A stretch of 64,000 nucleotides of DNA, taken from contig JBQNCN010000001.1 in NCBI GenBank assembly GCA_052169395.1, positions 186,001 through 250,000 of the forward strand, read 5' to 3'. The translations under genes were made by a program, and so were the position numbers. Source of the DNA: Fimenecus sp052169395. Lineage in GTDB: Bacteria > Bacillota > Clostridia > Oscillospirales > Acutalibacteraceae. The notes under the pieces are model-generated. The model worked only from the letters and a program-made list of their open reading frames with translations. It ran no database searches and was not told the origin of the DNA. Positions 53,726 through 61,567 of this stretch are shown piece after piece (the stretch's first letter is position 1; each line of letters starts with the position of its first letter).

Positions 53726-56700
53726 TTATTCCTCATCTCTTTTTTTTGCCTTCGCTGCAATAATAACAACTGTACCAGCAAGCACTAAAGATCCGATTGT
53801 CGCAAAGTTCTTGGTCACACCTGCGGTTTTTGGAATGTTTGTCGATTTTACGGAAGCACCCTTTGAAGATTTTTTTACGGAATTTACTGCTGAAACTGTA
53901 TTTGATGATTTATTATTCTTTTTTGATGTTTTCTTTGTATTAGGTTTCTTCACAGTATTATTATTTTCATCATCTACACTCTTGTCAACAAGCGCATATG
54001 AACTGAAACTATTATGATTTACAACAAATTTTCCGTCTTTAATTTCGCCGCTCATAAGAGTTTTTGAGCCGTCATCATTAATTCTGTAAAGCTTTATATT
54101 TTCAGTATTAAAATCCTTAGGAACAGGATATTTTACTGTGGCAATTCCGTTTGGCTGAATTTTTTCACCCTTGGAGTCAACAAAATAAATATCATAAAGT
54201 TTAAATTTGTTGGATATATCTTCAAGTGCCGTTTTAGCCTTATCAAAAACCTTGCCATCATTTATTTCCTTAACAATAAGTTTTGTATTTTTCGGGAACA
54301 CTCCCTTTTCCGCAAAAACTGAAATTCCTGTTGCTTTATCTGTAGCATTAAGTGCAGGAGACTGAGTAACAGGCTTTTCAGGAGTAAACGCCTCATCATC
54401 CTCAGTTGTTTTTTCAGCACCTGACCAATTTACTTTCATAAGAACATTCTTTGTACCGTTACCTTTAGAATATTCATCCATCATCGGCACATAAACCTGA
54501 AGTGGCACGAACCCGCTCGGGTCATTTATTGCCTGCTCAACTATCGGAATTTTTACCAAATCGGGATATGGATTGTTCTCACTATTAAATTTATCAACCA
54601 CAAAACTTCCATCAGCATTTTTCTGATATGTGAGAACCTGAACAGGTTTCAAGTTACCCTCTATTTTATCGCCTTTAAGGTATTTATAACCATTGTCAAA
54701 ATAGCTCAACTTGCTTAAATATCCAAAACGGTTAAGAATTGTAATGCCCTTAAAATCAAGAGTTATAAAGTATTTTCCATTCTTAACCTCAAGCTTTGCC
54801 GTATGATTTACAGCGTTATCCGCCATGGACAATGAGGTCCTATCAACCGCTTTTATGAAACCTATACTAACCTTATAAATACCGTCAGGAAGCTTGCTTA
54901 TACTTGTAAGTGCCGCTTTGGCAGCTTTAAGTTTTGATATTTGCTCGGCTATCTGTCTGTCGGAGCTATCCTTCTTTTTCAGCATTTCCTTAGCGGCAGA
55001 AAGTTCTTTAATGAAATCCGCCGTACTCTGCTTGGTAAAGTCTTTAAGCGACATTTTTGACATTTCGGATATAATATTTTCTAAATCTGTATAATCCTTA
55101 GCTTTAAGTTCAAGATCTTCTCTTGCAAGCTCTGCAGCTATATATTCATTAATAGCAGTTTTATAAAGATAATTTTTATCAGTCTTATAATTTTCAGTCG
55201 CTTTCTCCAATGCTTTTACCGCATTTGAAAACTTTGTCCAAGAAGCAGTTGTACAATCTTCTTTTTTCTTAATTGTATCAATAACTCCATTCTCTAAACC
55301 ATTTAAAAGATATGGCATTCTGAATAAATGGAAATCACACTTTTCATATTCTTTAGAACTTCTTTTAGCGTATTCAAGCTTTTTAAAATTTTCTTTTGCA
55401 ATTTTAACAGCACTATCAAGCTCATCCTGTGTAGTTCCCACATAACAATAGCTTCGGTAAAGTCTTTGCCATGCCGTAAGAAAATATTTCTCTAGAGATG
55501 CGTGTGTATAAATAGATCTTGTATAAACATTATCCCAACCGGATATATTCATATATTTATTAAAGATTTCGCTTGCATTTTTTCTATTTATTTTATAATC
55601 AGGATTTAAGCTTTCCACACTTTTTGAGCTAGGTTTAGGTATTGTTATTAAAATGTTTGTAGTATTATAGCCTCCATCAGAACCCATAGGTGAGCCGCAT
55701 ATAGAATCCATAACATCACTGCAAAACCCGATTAATGCAGAATTATCATCTTGAAAGCTATCTGTTATATCTATTGTAAAATTCTTTATATATTTAATTC
55801 CATTTATTAAAAATTCCGAATTTATACGTTCCTTAAGTGATTCTTCATCAAACATTGCACCAAAAGGTCCATTTTTTATAGTATTATACGCAAAAGTTCT
55901 TACTTCATCATCATCATAATATGAAAGCACTTTTGCAGGCAAAACATTTACATCCCATGGTCTGTCTTTAAGAGATGCATAGGCATTTTTAGTTATACCC
56001 GCATAAACTTTATTAGCAAATGCCGGAAGATTAAGAACTACCCCCTTATTAAAAGTCGCATTCAAATAATATCTGCCGTTTTGTTTAATAAGAGTGGCTT
56101 TTCTCGTAAGAGTATCTGCCGCCATAGACATCTCATATCCTTCGACACTCTTAAGCATTGATAAATTAACATCATAAACACCATCTTTAAGTGTTCTTAC
56201 ATCATACCCTTTTACGCGTTGCATAATCAAAAATTTTTTCACACGCATAATTTCTTCATCTTCATCAACAAATTTATTTTTAAACATTTCATCTGTAGTG
56301 AATGTTATTTTTCCATCCTTTATCTTATCCGGTGAAATCTGTATTATTTCGTATGCTGAAATCGTTTTCAAAGGGCTTTCAGTTTCCTTAACTAAAATTA
56401 CACTTATACCATTGCTTAAATCCCATTCAGTAGGGAGTTTGTAGGTTATTTTAACTTTTCCGCTGAAATCCGCATCTGTACCGTCAGCTTTTTCAAGAGT
56501 TAAATCAATACTTACACCGTTTTCACCATGCATTAAGTTAAAGAAAGAATATACACCGGAAGATTTTGTAGCAAAATCGTGAAACCCTTCTTTGGCACCA
56601 TTCTTTATATCCGCCTTCAACTTTTTAGCATTTAAACTACCGCTTTCCGCCTCAATAGTTATATCGCCATCAGATAGCTTTTTTACATCCTCAGCAAAAG

Positions 56701-56776
56701 CTCCGATAACTGCCGCACTTGAAAGCATTATAACGCTTAAAAGTAAAGCTAAAGTCTTTTTCAATTTAATTGCCAT
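53726..56776 (-). CDS. Wall-anchored surface protein with two NEAT-like (haem-binding) domains
   Basis: The 1016-residue protein has a signal peptide (1-28), a first NEAT-like domain (about 195-380: DGVY at 198, SMA at 217, NGRYY at 233) and a helical middle (about 400-625). A second NEAT-like domain follows (about 628-785: LPDGIYK at 629, SMA at 650, NGKYF at 666). Then come a ZU5-like beta domain (about 812-930), a Lys/Ser/Asn spacer, the sorting signal IPKTAG (981-986), a hydrophobic helix and a basic tail. NEAT domains capture haem at the surface; here it would feed the adjacent Shp/Hts importer. SD AGGAGG precedes the ATG. A TTAGTT/AACTAA operator lies 36 bases upstream of the start. Confidence 0.82.
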   Translation of the reverse strand: MAIKLKKTLALLLSVIMLSSAAVIGAFAEDVKKLSDGDITIEAESGSLNAKKLKADIKNGAKEGFHDFATKSSGVYSFFNLMHGENGVSIDLTLEKADGTDADFSGKVKITYKLPTEWDLSNGISVILVKETESPLKTISAYEIIQISPDKIKDGKITFTTDEMFKNKFVDEDEEIMRVKKFLIMQRVKGYDVRTLKDGVYDVNLSMLKSVEGYEMSMAADTLTRKATLIKQNGRYYLNATFNKGVVLNLPAFANKVYAGITKNAYASLKDRPWDVNVLPAKVLSYYDDDEVRTFAYNTIKNGPFGAMFDEESLKERINSEFLINGIKYIKNFTIDITDSFQDDNSALIGFCSDVMDSICGSPMGSDGGYNTTNILITIPKPSSKSVESLNPDYKINRKNASEIFNKYMNISGWDNVYTRSIYTHASLEKYFLTAWQRLYRSYCYVGTTQDELDSAVKIAKENFKKLEYAKRSSKEYEKCDFHLFRMPYLLNGLENGVIDTIKKKEDCTTASWTKFSNAVKALEKATENYKTDKNYLYKTAINEYIAAELAREDLELKAKDYTDLENIISEMSKMSLKDFTKQSTADFIKELSAAKEMLKKKDSSDRQIAEQISKLKAAKAALTSISKLPDGIYKVSIGFIKAVDRTSLSMADNAVNHTAKLEVKNGKYFITLDFKGITILNRFGYLSKLSYFDNGYKYLKGDKIEGNLKPVQVLTYQKNADGSFVVDKFNSENNPYPDLVKIPIVEQAINDPSGFVPLQVYVPMMDEYSKGNGTKNVLMKVNWSGAEKTTEDDEAFTPEKPVTQSPALNATDKATGISVFAEKGVFPKNTKLIVKEINDGKVFDKAKTALEDISNKFKLYDIYFVDSKGEKIQPNGIATVKYPVPKDFNTENIKLYRINDDGSKTLMSGEIKDGKFVVNHNSFSSYALVDKSVDDENNNTVKKPNTKKTSKKNNKSSNTVSAVNSVKKSSKGASVKSTNIPKTAGVTKNFATIGSLVLAGTVVIIAAKAKKRDEE

Positions 56777-56811
56777 AACATTCCTCCTTATTTTATTTCG
56801 GCAATTTATAA

Positions 56812-56827
56812 GTTAGTTTTAACTAAC
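56812..56827. promoter_or_regulatory. Operator 1 of the haem regulon (NEAT gene)
   Basis: GTTAGTT-TT-AACTAAC, 7-bp arms. It lies just downstream of a TACAAT -10 box (56838-56843, minus strand), a position where a bound repressor would block transcription. Confidence 0.8.
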
Positions 56828-56868
56828 ACAGTTTAGTATTGTATCATGATATAAAAAAAAATAAAGAA

Positions 56869-56898
56869 AAAGTTTGTTGCAGCTATGCAACAAACTTT
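56869..56898. promoter_or_regulatory. Shared palindrome A / terminator of the hts operon
   Basis: AAAGTTTGTTGCA-GCTA-TGCAACAAACTTT, 13-bp arms. On the minus strand it is followed by TTTTTCTTTATTTTTTTTT, so it can terminate the ATPase transcript. Its core TTTGTTGCA-N4-TGCAACAAA recurs at 60601-60626. Confidence 0.75.
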
Positions 56899-56916
56899 AC
56901 ATATAAAATTCATATT

Positions 56917-57690
56917 TTAAATCGGCAAAATAAATTGTTTACCATCTACATTTTTTATTACAGGCTCCATATCATAAACTTTTTTAATAAGTTCTTTATT
57001 TATTATATTTTGCGGTCTTCCGTTTGCAATAACCGAACCTCCCTGCATTGCGATAAGCTCATCACTATAATAAAGTGCCTGGTTTATATCATGTAGAACC
57101 ATTATAACGGTTAAATTCAAATCTGCTTGAAGTTTTTGAATTATTTTTAAAATTTGAATCTGATAGCTTATATCAAGATATGTTGTAGGCTCATCAAGAA
57201 ACAGCACCCCTGTATCCTGCGCAAGCGCCATCGCAAGCCACACACGCTGTATTTGACCGCCTGAAAGCTTATTTAGCTGCTTATCTTTAAGTTCGGTTAT
57301 TCCCGTAATTTTCATAGCACGCTCAATCTTTTCACGATCCTGTTTCAAATCTTTGGAAATACCGAACGATTGATAGGGTATTCTGCCGTATGATACAAGC
57401 TTTTCAACAGTTATATCATATGGAGCGGTATTATGCTGATGGACTATAGATACTTTTTTCGCAAAATCTTTGAGTTTAATTTTATTTATATCGATTTCAT
57501 CAAAAAAAATATTTCCTCCGTCGGCCTTTAAATTTTTAGTTATAAGATTAAAAAGTGTTGACTTTCCGCAACCGTTTGCACCAATAAGCGTTGTTATTTT
57601 TCCGCGCTTTATATTAAGACTTAATTTTTTTATAACTTGCTGTCTTCCATAAGAAAAATCCAGATTTTCTATTCTGATTACATTATCCAA
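56917..57690 (-). CDS. Haem/siderophore ABC transporter ATPase (HtsC/FhuC-like)
   Basis: The 257-residue ATPase has Walker A GANGCGKST, signature LSGGQIQRVWLAMAL, Walker B VLFLDEPTTYLDISYQ and the switch LHDINQALYYSDE; these are typical of the FecE/FhuC branch that drives BtuCD-type iron and haem importers. It overlaps the permease gene by 8 bases. By position it corresponds to HtsC of the streptococcal shp-htsABC system. Confidence 0.93.
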   Translation of the reverse strand: MDNVIRIENLDFSYGRQQVIKKLSLNIKRGKITTLIGANGCGKSTLFNLITKNLKADGGNIFFDEIDINKIKLKDFAKKVSIVHQHNTAPYDITVEKLVSYGRIPYQSFGISKDLKQDREKIERAMKITGITELKDKQLNKLSGGQIQRVWLAMALAQDTGVLFLDEPTTYLDISYQIQILKIIQKLQADLNLTVIMVLHDINQALYYSDELIAMQGGSVIANGRPQNIINKELIKKVYDMEPVIKNVDGKQFILPI

Positions 57691-58681
57691 GATGAATTTT
57701 TGACCTCCTTAAAAGAATAATAAAGAAAGGACCTCCGATAACCGCCATAACTATTGAAGCACTTATTTCATAAGGTCTTGCAACGATTCTTCCCAATGTA
57801 TCGGCAAAAAGAAAAACGAAGGCACCCAAAAGAGCTGAAAATGGAATAAGGCGCTTATGGTCGGTACCGACAAGAAGTCTTGCAATATGAGGTACAACAA
57901 GTCCTAAAAAGCTTATAGGACCTATAACAGCAGTAGAAATCCCTGCCAAAAGAACCGCTACAACGGAAACAATGATTCTATCTTGAGTAATATTTTCTCC
58001 AAGAGAGCGCACCGTTTTATCGTTTAGTGACAAAATATTACATTTAGATGCTAAAGCAAGTGCCAAAACAAGTCCAATAAAAACATAAACAATAAGCGTT
58101 TTAAAGTCTTTCCAAGTTTTCATTGTAATGTTTGCATTAACAATACTTGCAACTCCCGAATATTTGCTTCCCATACCTACAGTAAAAGCATTTAAAATAC
58201 CTAAAATCATTGAATTTACGGCAATACCGACAAGAATTATCCTAAGAGGTGAAAGCTCACCCTTCCACGAAAGGCTGTAAACAATGATAAAAGCAAGAAG
58301 ACCGCCGATAAATGCAAAAACAGGTGTTAAAAAGTAGAGTGCAGGAAAAAATATCGAAACTAAAACCGCCATAAGAGTTGCCCCCGAGCTTATTCCAATA
58401 AGACCCGGATCGGCAAGCGGATTTTTCATAACCGCCTGTATTAAAACACCTGAAACAGAAATTGCCGCACCGCCAAATACGGCAATAAAAATTCTTGGAA
58501 AACGCAAATCATATATAGTTGCAACACTCTCATCAAATTTAATAAATAAGCCATGAAACAACTGAAGTGGTGAAACTTTTAAACTCCCTGTATTTACGGC
58601 AAAAAGAAACAAAAAAAACAGTAAAATTGCGGTGATAACAAAAGACAAAATTATTTTTGAGTTTTTTGATTTATGTGACAT
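57683..58681 (-). CDS. Haem/siderophore ABC transporter permease (HtsB/FecCD-like)
   Basis: A BtuC/FecCD-type permease with about nine to ten TM helices and the family motifs LRFPRIFIAVFGGAAISVSGVLIQAVMKNPLADPGLIG (in sequence parts) and GPISFLGLVVPHIAR. The open frame reaches 58744 inside the binding-protein gene. The ATG at 58681 follows GGAGA and gives a normal 332-residue protein, starting 11 bases inside the preceding gene's end. Confidence 0.92.
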   Translation of the reverse strand: MSHKSKNSKIILSFVITAILLFFLFLFAVNTGSLKVSPLQLFHGLFIKFDESVATIYDLRFPRIFIAVFGGAAISVSGVLIQAVMKNPLADPGLIGISSGATLMAVLVSIFFPALYFLTPVFAFIGGLLAFIIVYSLSWKGELSPLRIILVGIAVNSMILGILNAFTVGMGSKYSGVASIVNANITMKTWKDFKTLIVYVFIGLVLALALASKCNILSLNDKTVRSLGENITQDRIIVSVVAVLLAGISTAVIGPISFLGLVVPHIARLLVGTDHKRLIPFSALLGAFVFLFADTLGRIVARPYEISASIVMAVIGGPFFIILLRRSKIHLG

Positions 58682-59561
58682 TTCCATCTCCATAAAGATA
58701 TGGCTGAATTTCCTCAAGTGCCTCTTTATAATTAAACTTTGCACTCATTCCAAAATTCAACGGAGATAAATCATACACCTTATTATTTTTTACAGCGGTA
58801 AAATGCTTCCACACATCATTTGTTGAAAATTCTTTTGCAAACATTTCTTTTACCTGATCCGGAAGTGCATGAGCAGTTCTTAAAATAATGTCGGCATCGC
58901 GTTTATACATATCTTCAGTATTTACTGTTATAAACTCATCTTTTTCACCCGCATAAATATTCTCACCACCTGCAAGCTTAACAAGGCTGCCAACATAACT
59001 GTTTTCAGTGGCAACTATATATGATCCCGGCAAGCCCATAAGCACTAAAACCTTAGGAGCTTTTTTCCCTTTATTCTTATGCTTATACTCTTCCATAAAC
59101 TTTTCATAATCTTTAATAAGAGCATTAGCCTGCTTTTCTTTTCCGAATTTTTCGCCCATTCCCTTAATTGATGCATACATTCCATCAACACTGCTTAAAT
59201 TTAAAAATATGCAACGGATATTTGTAGAAGCATATTTAGGTTGCAAATCATTTTTTAAAGTAGCAGGTGAAAAAATATAATCCGGATGAAGAGATTTTAT
59301 CAGCTCAAGATCTGGAGACATTGCCATACCGACTTTGGGAAGATTAGTATATCTTTCAGGAATTGCGCTTATTGTATTACATACCCCAACAAGTTCTAAA
59401 TCAAGCTTATCACAAATATCGGCAATTGCAGGAGATGTTGCAATAAGCCTTGCATTAGCAGAATTTTCCTGCGACTTTTCCTGATGCTGATTGATGCATG
59501 AAGAGAGCGTCAGCACAATAAGCAATAAAGATAAAACTGCTGCAAAAATACGTTTTCTCAT
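58671..59561 (-). CDS. Haem/iron ABC transporter substrate-binding lipoprotein (HtsA-like)
   Basis: The 296-residue protein has a lipoprotein signal with lipobox LSSC (Cys22) and a family 8 (BtuF/FhuD-type) binding fold: LIATSPAIADICDKL, VGMAMSPDLELIKSLHPDYIF and LMGLPGSYIVATENSYVGSL. By order it corresponds to HtsA, which receives haem from Shp. Haem rather than siderophore as ligand is inferred from the Shp-like neighbour. The gene lies directly after the shp-like gene, with no spacer. Confidence 0.88.
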   Translation of the reverse strand: MRKRIFAAVLSLLLIVLTLSSCINQHQEKSQENSANARLIATSPAIADICDKLDLELVGVCNTISAIPERYTNLPKVGMAMSPDLELIKSLHPDYIFSPATLKNDLQPKYASTNIRCIFLNLSSVDGMYASIKGMGEKFGKEKQANALIKDYEKFMEEYKHKNKGKKAPKVLVLMGLPGSYIVATENSYVGSLVKLAGGENIYAGEKDEFITVNTEDMYKRDADIILRTAHALPDQVKEMFAKEFSTNDVWKHFTAVKNNKVYDLSPLNFGMSAKFNYKEALEEIQPYLYGDGNVT

Positions 59562-60485
59562 TTAAATTATTTCCTTCTTTTTAAGCACCATAACTATTAT
59601 TGCAACACCTATACCAATTGCCGTAAAAACTGAAGCAACAGTTATCACAATATTTTTCTTAAACATTTTCTTCTCTTCAGTTTTATCAACTACCTCGGCA
59701 CCGCTTTGATCAAATTCTTCAATACCTTTAAGAGTAGTTTTTTCAGCTTCCGAAGATGTTTTTTCATTAGAAAATATGCTTTCAGCAGTAGTGTTTGTCT
59801 GAGGTACAGGCGTTTTTGCCGCTTCATCAGATGAATTATCTTCTACAGAAGATTTACCATTCTGACTATTTTTCTGCTCTGTAAGTTTTTGTGCAGCAAT
59901 ATTATTTGCCGCATTTGCTTCATCATCTACAGGTTCTTCGACTTTTGGAATCGGTTTATTTTTCGGCATTTTTATTGACACCTCAAAATTTCCTCTACCC
60001 TCTATAAAATTTGAAACTGTCATATACCAAATTACAGTTCTGCCCATAGGTATAACATACATTTTTGCACGAATTATACTGTCCACACTTGGTACTTTTA
60101 TACGCCAATCCGCAGTATGCTTCACATTATCTTCTTTCATAAGGCTTACGCTTGTAGGATTTCCGTCAACAGTGAAAGAAGCATCCTTACAATTATCCTG
60201 CATTTGAATTCGGACTGTAACAAAAATATCTCCATTACCATCAACCTCAACAAGAGCTTTACTGTAAACCGCACTTTCAGTCATAGACTGACCCAAGGCA
60301 TAGGAATGCTCACCGCCGCTATCCTCTATAACACCTGTTTTAGGATGAGAATAATGACTTTTATTATCTGCAAGATAAACTCCGTTTGAGAGTGCAGATG
60401 CAAAAAACGGCACAAACATAACACACATAAGAGTTATAGTAATGACAACAATGACAATTTTTAAATAGTATCTATTTACCGACAC
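59562..60485 (-). CDS. Shp-like membrane-anchored haem-binding protein
   Basis: From the GTG start at 60485 (5 bases after GGAGGG; the frame also reaches a TTG at 60503) the protein has 307 residues. Residues 6-30 are a signal helix. The next 135 residues match streptococcal Shp by eye: HPKTGVIEDSGGEHSYALGQ, then SIIRAKMYVIPMGRTVIWY. Shp binds haem with two axial methionines; the equivalents here are probably M68 (GQSM) and M147 (VIPMGR). A Glu/Ser/Thr-rich spacer and a C-terminal TM helix with KKKEII tail anchor it. It would pass haem from the NEAT protein to the HtsA-like lipoprotein. Confidence 0.88.
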   Translation of the reverse strand: MSVNRYYLKIVIVVITITLMCVMFVPFFASALSNGVYLADNKSHYSHPKTGVIEDSGGEHSYALGQSMTESAVYSKALVEVDGNGDIFVTVRIQMQDNCKDASFTVDGNPTSVSLMKEDNVKHTADWRIKVPSVDSIIRAKMYVIPMGRTVIWYMTVSNFIEGRGNFEVSIKMPKNKPIPKVEEPVDDEANAANNIAAQKLTEQKNSQNGKSSVEDNSSDEAAKTPVPQTNTTAESIFSNEKTSSEAEKTTLKGIEEFDQSGAEVVDKTEEKKMFKKNIVITVASVFTAIGIGVAIIVMVLKKKEII

Positions 60486-60507
60486 TGTTACCCTCCAATA
60501 CAATTTA

Positions 60508-60521
60508 TTAGTTTTAACTAA
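60508..60521. promoter_or_regulatory. Operator 2 of the haem regulon (shp-hts operon)
   Basis: TTAGTT-TT-AACTAA, 23 bases upstream of the GTG start of the shp-like gene. A TATAAT box lies further upstream at 60568-60573 (minus strand). Confidence 0.8.
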
Positions 60522-60600
60522 CTTTAAAAGCTTAAAAAATAAGCAATTCCACTTTGCTTTTAAAAATATTATAACAGACTGTAAATTATTTGAAACGCAT

Positions 60601-60626
60601 TTTTTGTTGCACTACTGCAACAAAAA
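60601..60626. promoter_or_regulatory. Shared palindrome B
   Basis: TTTTTGTTGCA-CTAC-TGCAACAAAAA, 11-bp arms, immediately after the regulator stop. It has no T run following on the minus strand, so it is not a standard terminator. Core identical to palindrome A. Confidence 0.65.
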
Positions 60627-61457
60627 CTAAATTACCGCTGCAAAAAGAGCTAAAGATTCCGGCATATGAGCGGCACCAACACTGCAGGATATTTTAAAAT
60701 GTACACTTCCATGTAGTGTACAGCTATCCCCGTTATTTACGGAAATAAACTTTAGAGCATCAACAGGAAATGAAATTATATTTCCACTAATTTCGGCATC
60801 AACAAATTTATTATCATAAAAATATTTAAGACAACTAATTTTTCCTGTAAGCGTAAGACCGCTTAATTTTGAAGTTCTTGTCATCAGTAAAGATTTAAGA
60901 TTAATAATTCCTTTACCATCTTTTACAATTAAAACACATGGATGTTCAAATCCCTGATTTGCCATTGAAACCGCTTCACCATTTTTAAATTTATCACGAT
61001 AAACAACAAAGTCAAGCTTATATGCGCCATCCGGCAGATACTTACATAGGGTATCACCTGTAAAGCTTTTGCAATTTTTAAATATAAGCTTCAATTTATT
61101 CTTGGTTTCCACCTGCCTTATTGCCTGAAAAGTTCCTTCAGAGCAATATTTAGTAATATAAAAAGCATCAAGTTTTGCCTGTTCCTCAGGAACGCCCTCA
61201 TAAACTAAATGATTTACAGCAAGGTCTATGCGTTCAGAATAATATTCCGCTTTTTGTTTCCCCTGCTCTGTTAAAGTATAGGTGCGCATAGAAGATTTAA
61301 TTAAATCACCATCCGTTTCAAGCGCGGATATAATACGACTTACGGTATATTTAGGCACACAAAGAGTCTTTGACAGGCTTGTGACGGTGCAGCTTTCCTT
61401 AGACATTTTATAAAAAGACAGCAAAATACGAAGCTTAAAAAAATGTGGATTATTCAA
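60627..61457 (-). CDS. DtxR-like winged-helix regulator fused to a NEAT-like domain (putative haem sensor)
   Basis: The 276-residue protein starts with a TTG preceded by GGAGTAAG. Residues 8-72 are a winged helix (TVTSLSKTLCVPKYTVSRII, wing TYTLTEQG). Residues 75-115 resemble the DtxR/MntR dimerisation helices, but the usual metal-ligand E-H pair reads T102-K103. Residues 139-270 align with the NEAT domains of the surface protein: LPDGAYK (141-147), SMA (164-166) and DGKG (180-183), with the same 16-residue step from S to N/D as both NEAT domains. There is no signal peptide or TM helix, so it acts in the cytoplasm. Haem sensing and autoregulation are inferred. Confidence 0.78.
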   Translation of the reverse strand: MNNPHFFKLRILLSFYKMSKESCTVTSLSKTLCVPKYTVSRIISALETDGDLIKSSMRTYTLTEQGKQKAEYYSERIDLAVNHLVYEGVPEEQAKLDAFYITKYCSEGTFQAIRQVETKNKLKLIFKNCKSFTGDTLCKYLPDGAYKLDFVVYRDKFKNGEAVSMANQGFEHPCVLIVKDGKGIINLKSLLMTRTSKLSGLTLTGKISCLKYFYDNKFVDAEISGNIISFPVDALKFISVNNGDSCTLHGSVHFKISCSVGAAHMPESLALFAAVI

Positions 61458-61478
61458 AACTTACTCCAAGTGCAATTA

Positions 61479-61492
61479 TTAGTTGTAACTAA
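61479..61492. promoter_or_regulatory. Operator 3 of the haem regulon (regulator gene)
   Basis: TTAGTT-GT-AACTAA, just downstream of the -10 box and about 21 bases before the TTG start; fits negative autoregulation. Confidence 0.8.
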
Positions 61493-61500
61493 CTTTTATT

Positions 61501-61528
61501 AAGATAACATATTTCAGCAAAAAATCAA
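61501..61528 (-). promoter_or_regulatory. Promoter of the regulator gene
   Basis: On the minus strand TTGATT (61523-61528) and TATCTT (61501-61506) are 16 bases apart; the predicted start site touches operator 3. Confidence 0.5.
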
Positions 61529-61531
61529 TAA

Positions 61532-61563
61532 AAAAATGCCGATTATATTAATACGGCATTTTT
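61532..61563 (-). terminator. uvrA terminator
   Basis: Stem AAAAATGCCG / CGGCATTTTT with a 12-base loop, directly after the uvrA stop. Confidence 0.85.
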
Positions 61564-61567
61564 CAGC

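Noticed and set aside
60601..60626. Standard terminator for the regulator gene
   Set aside because: The hairpin has no T run on the minus strand and shares its core with palindrome A, so it is listed as a possible regulatory element instead.
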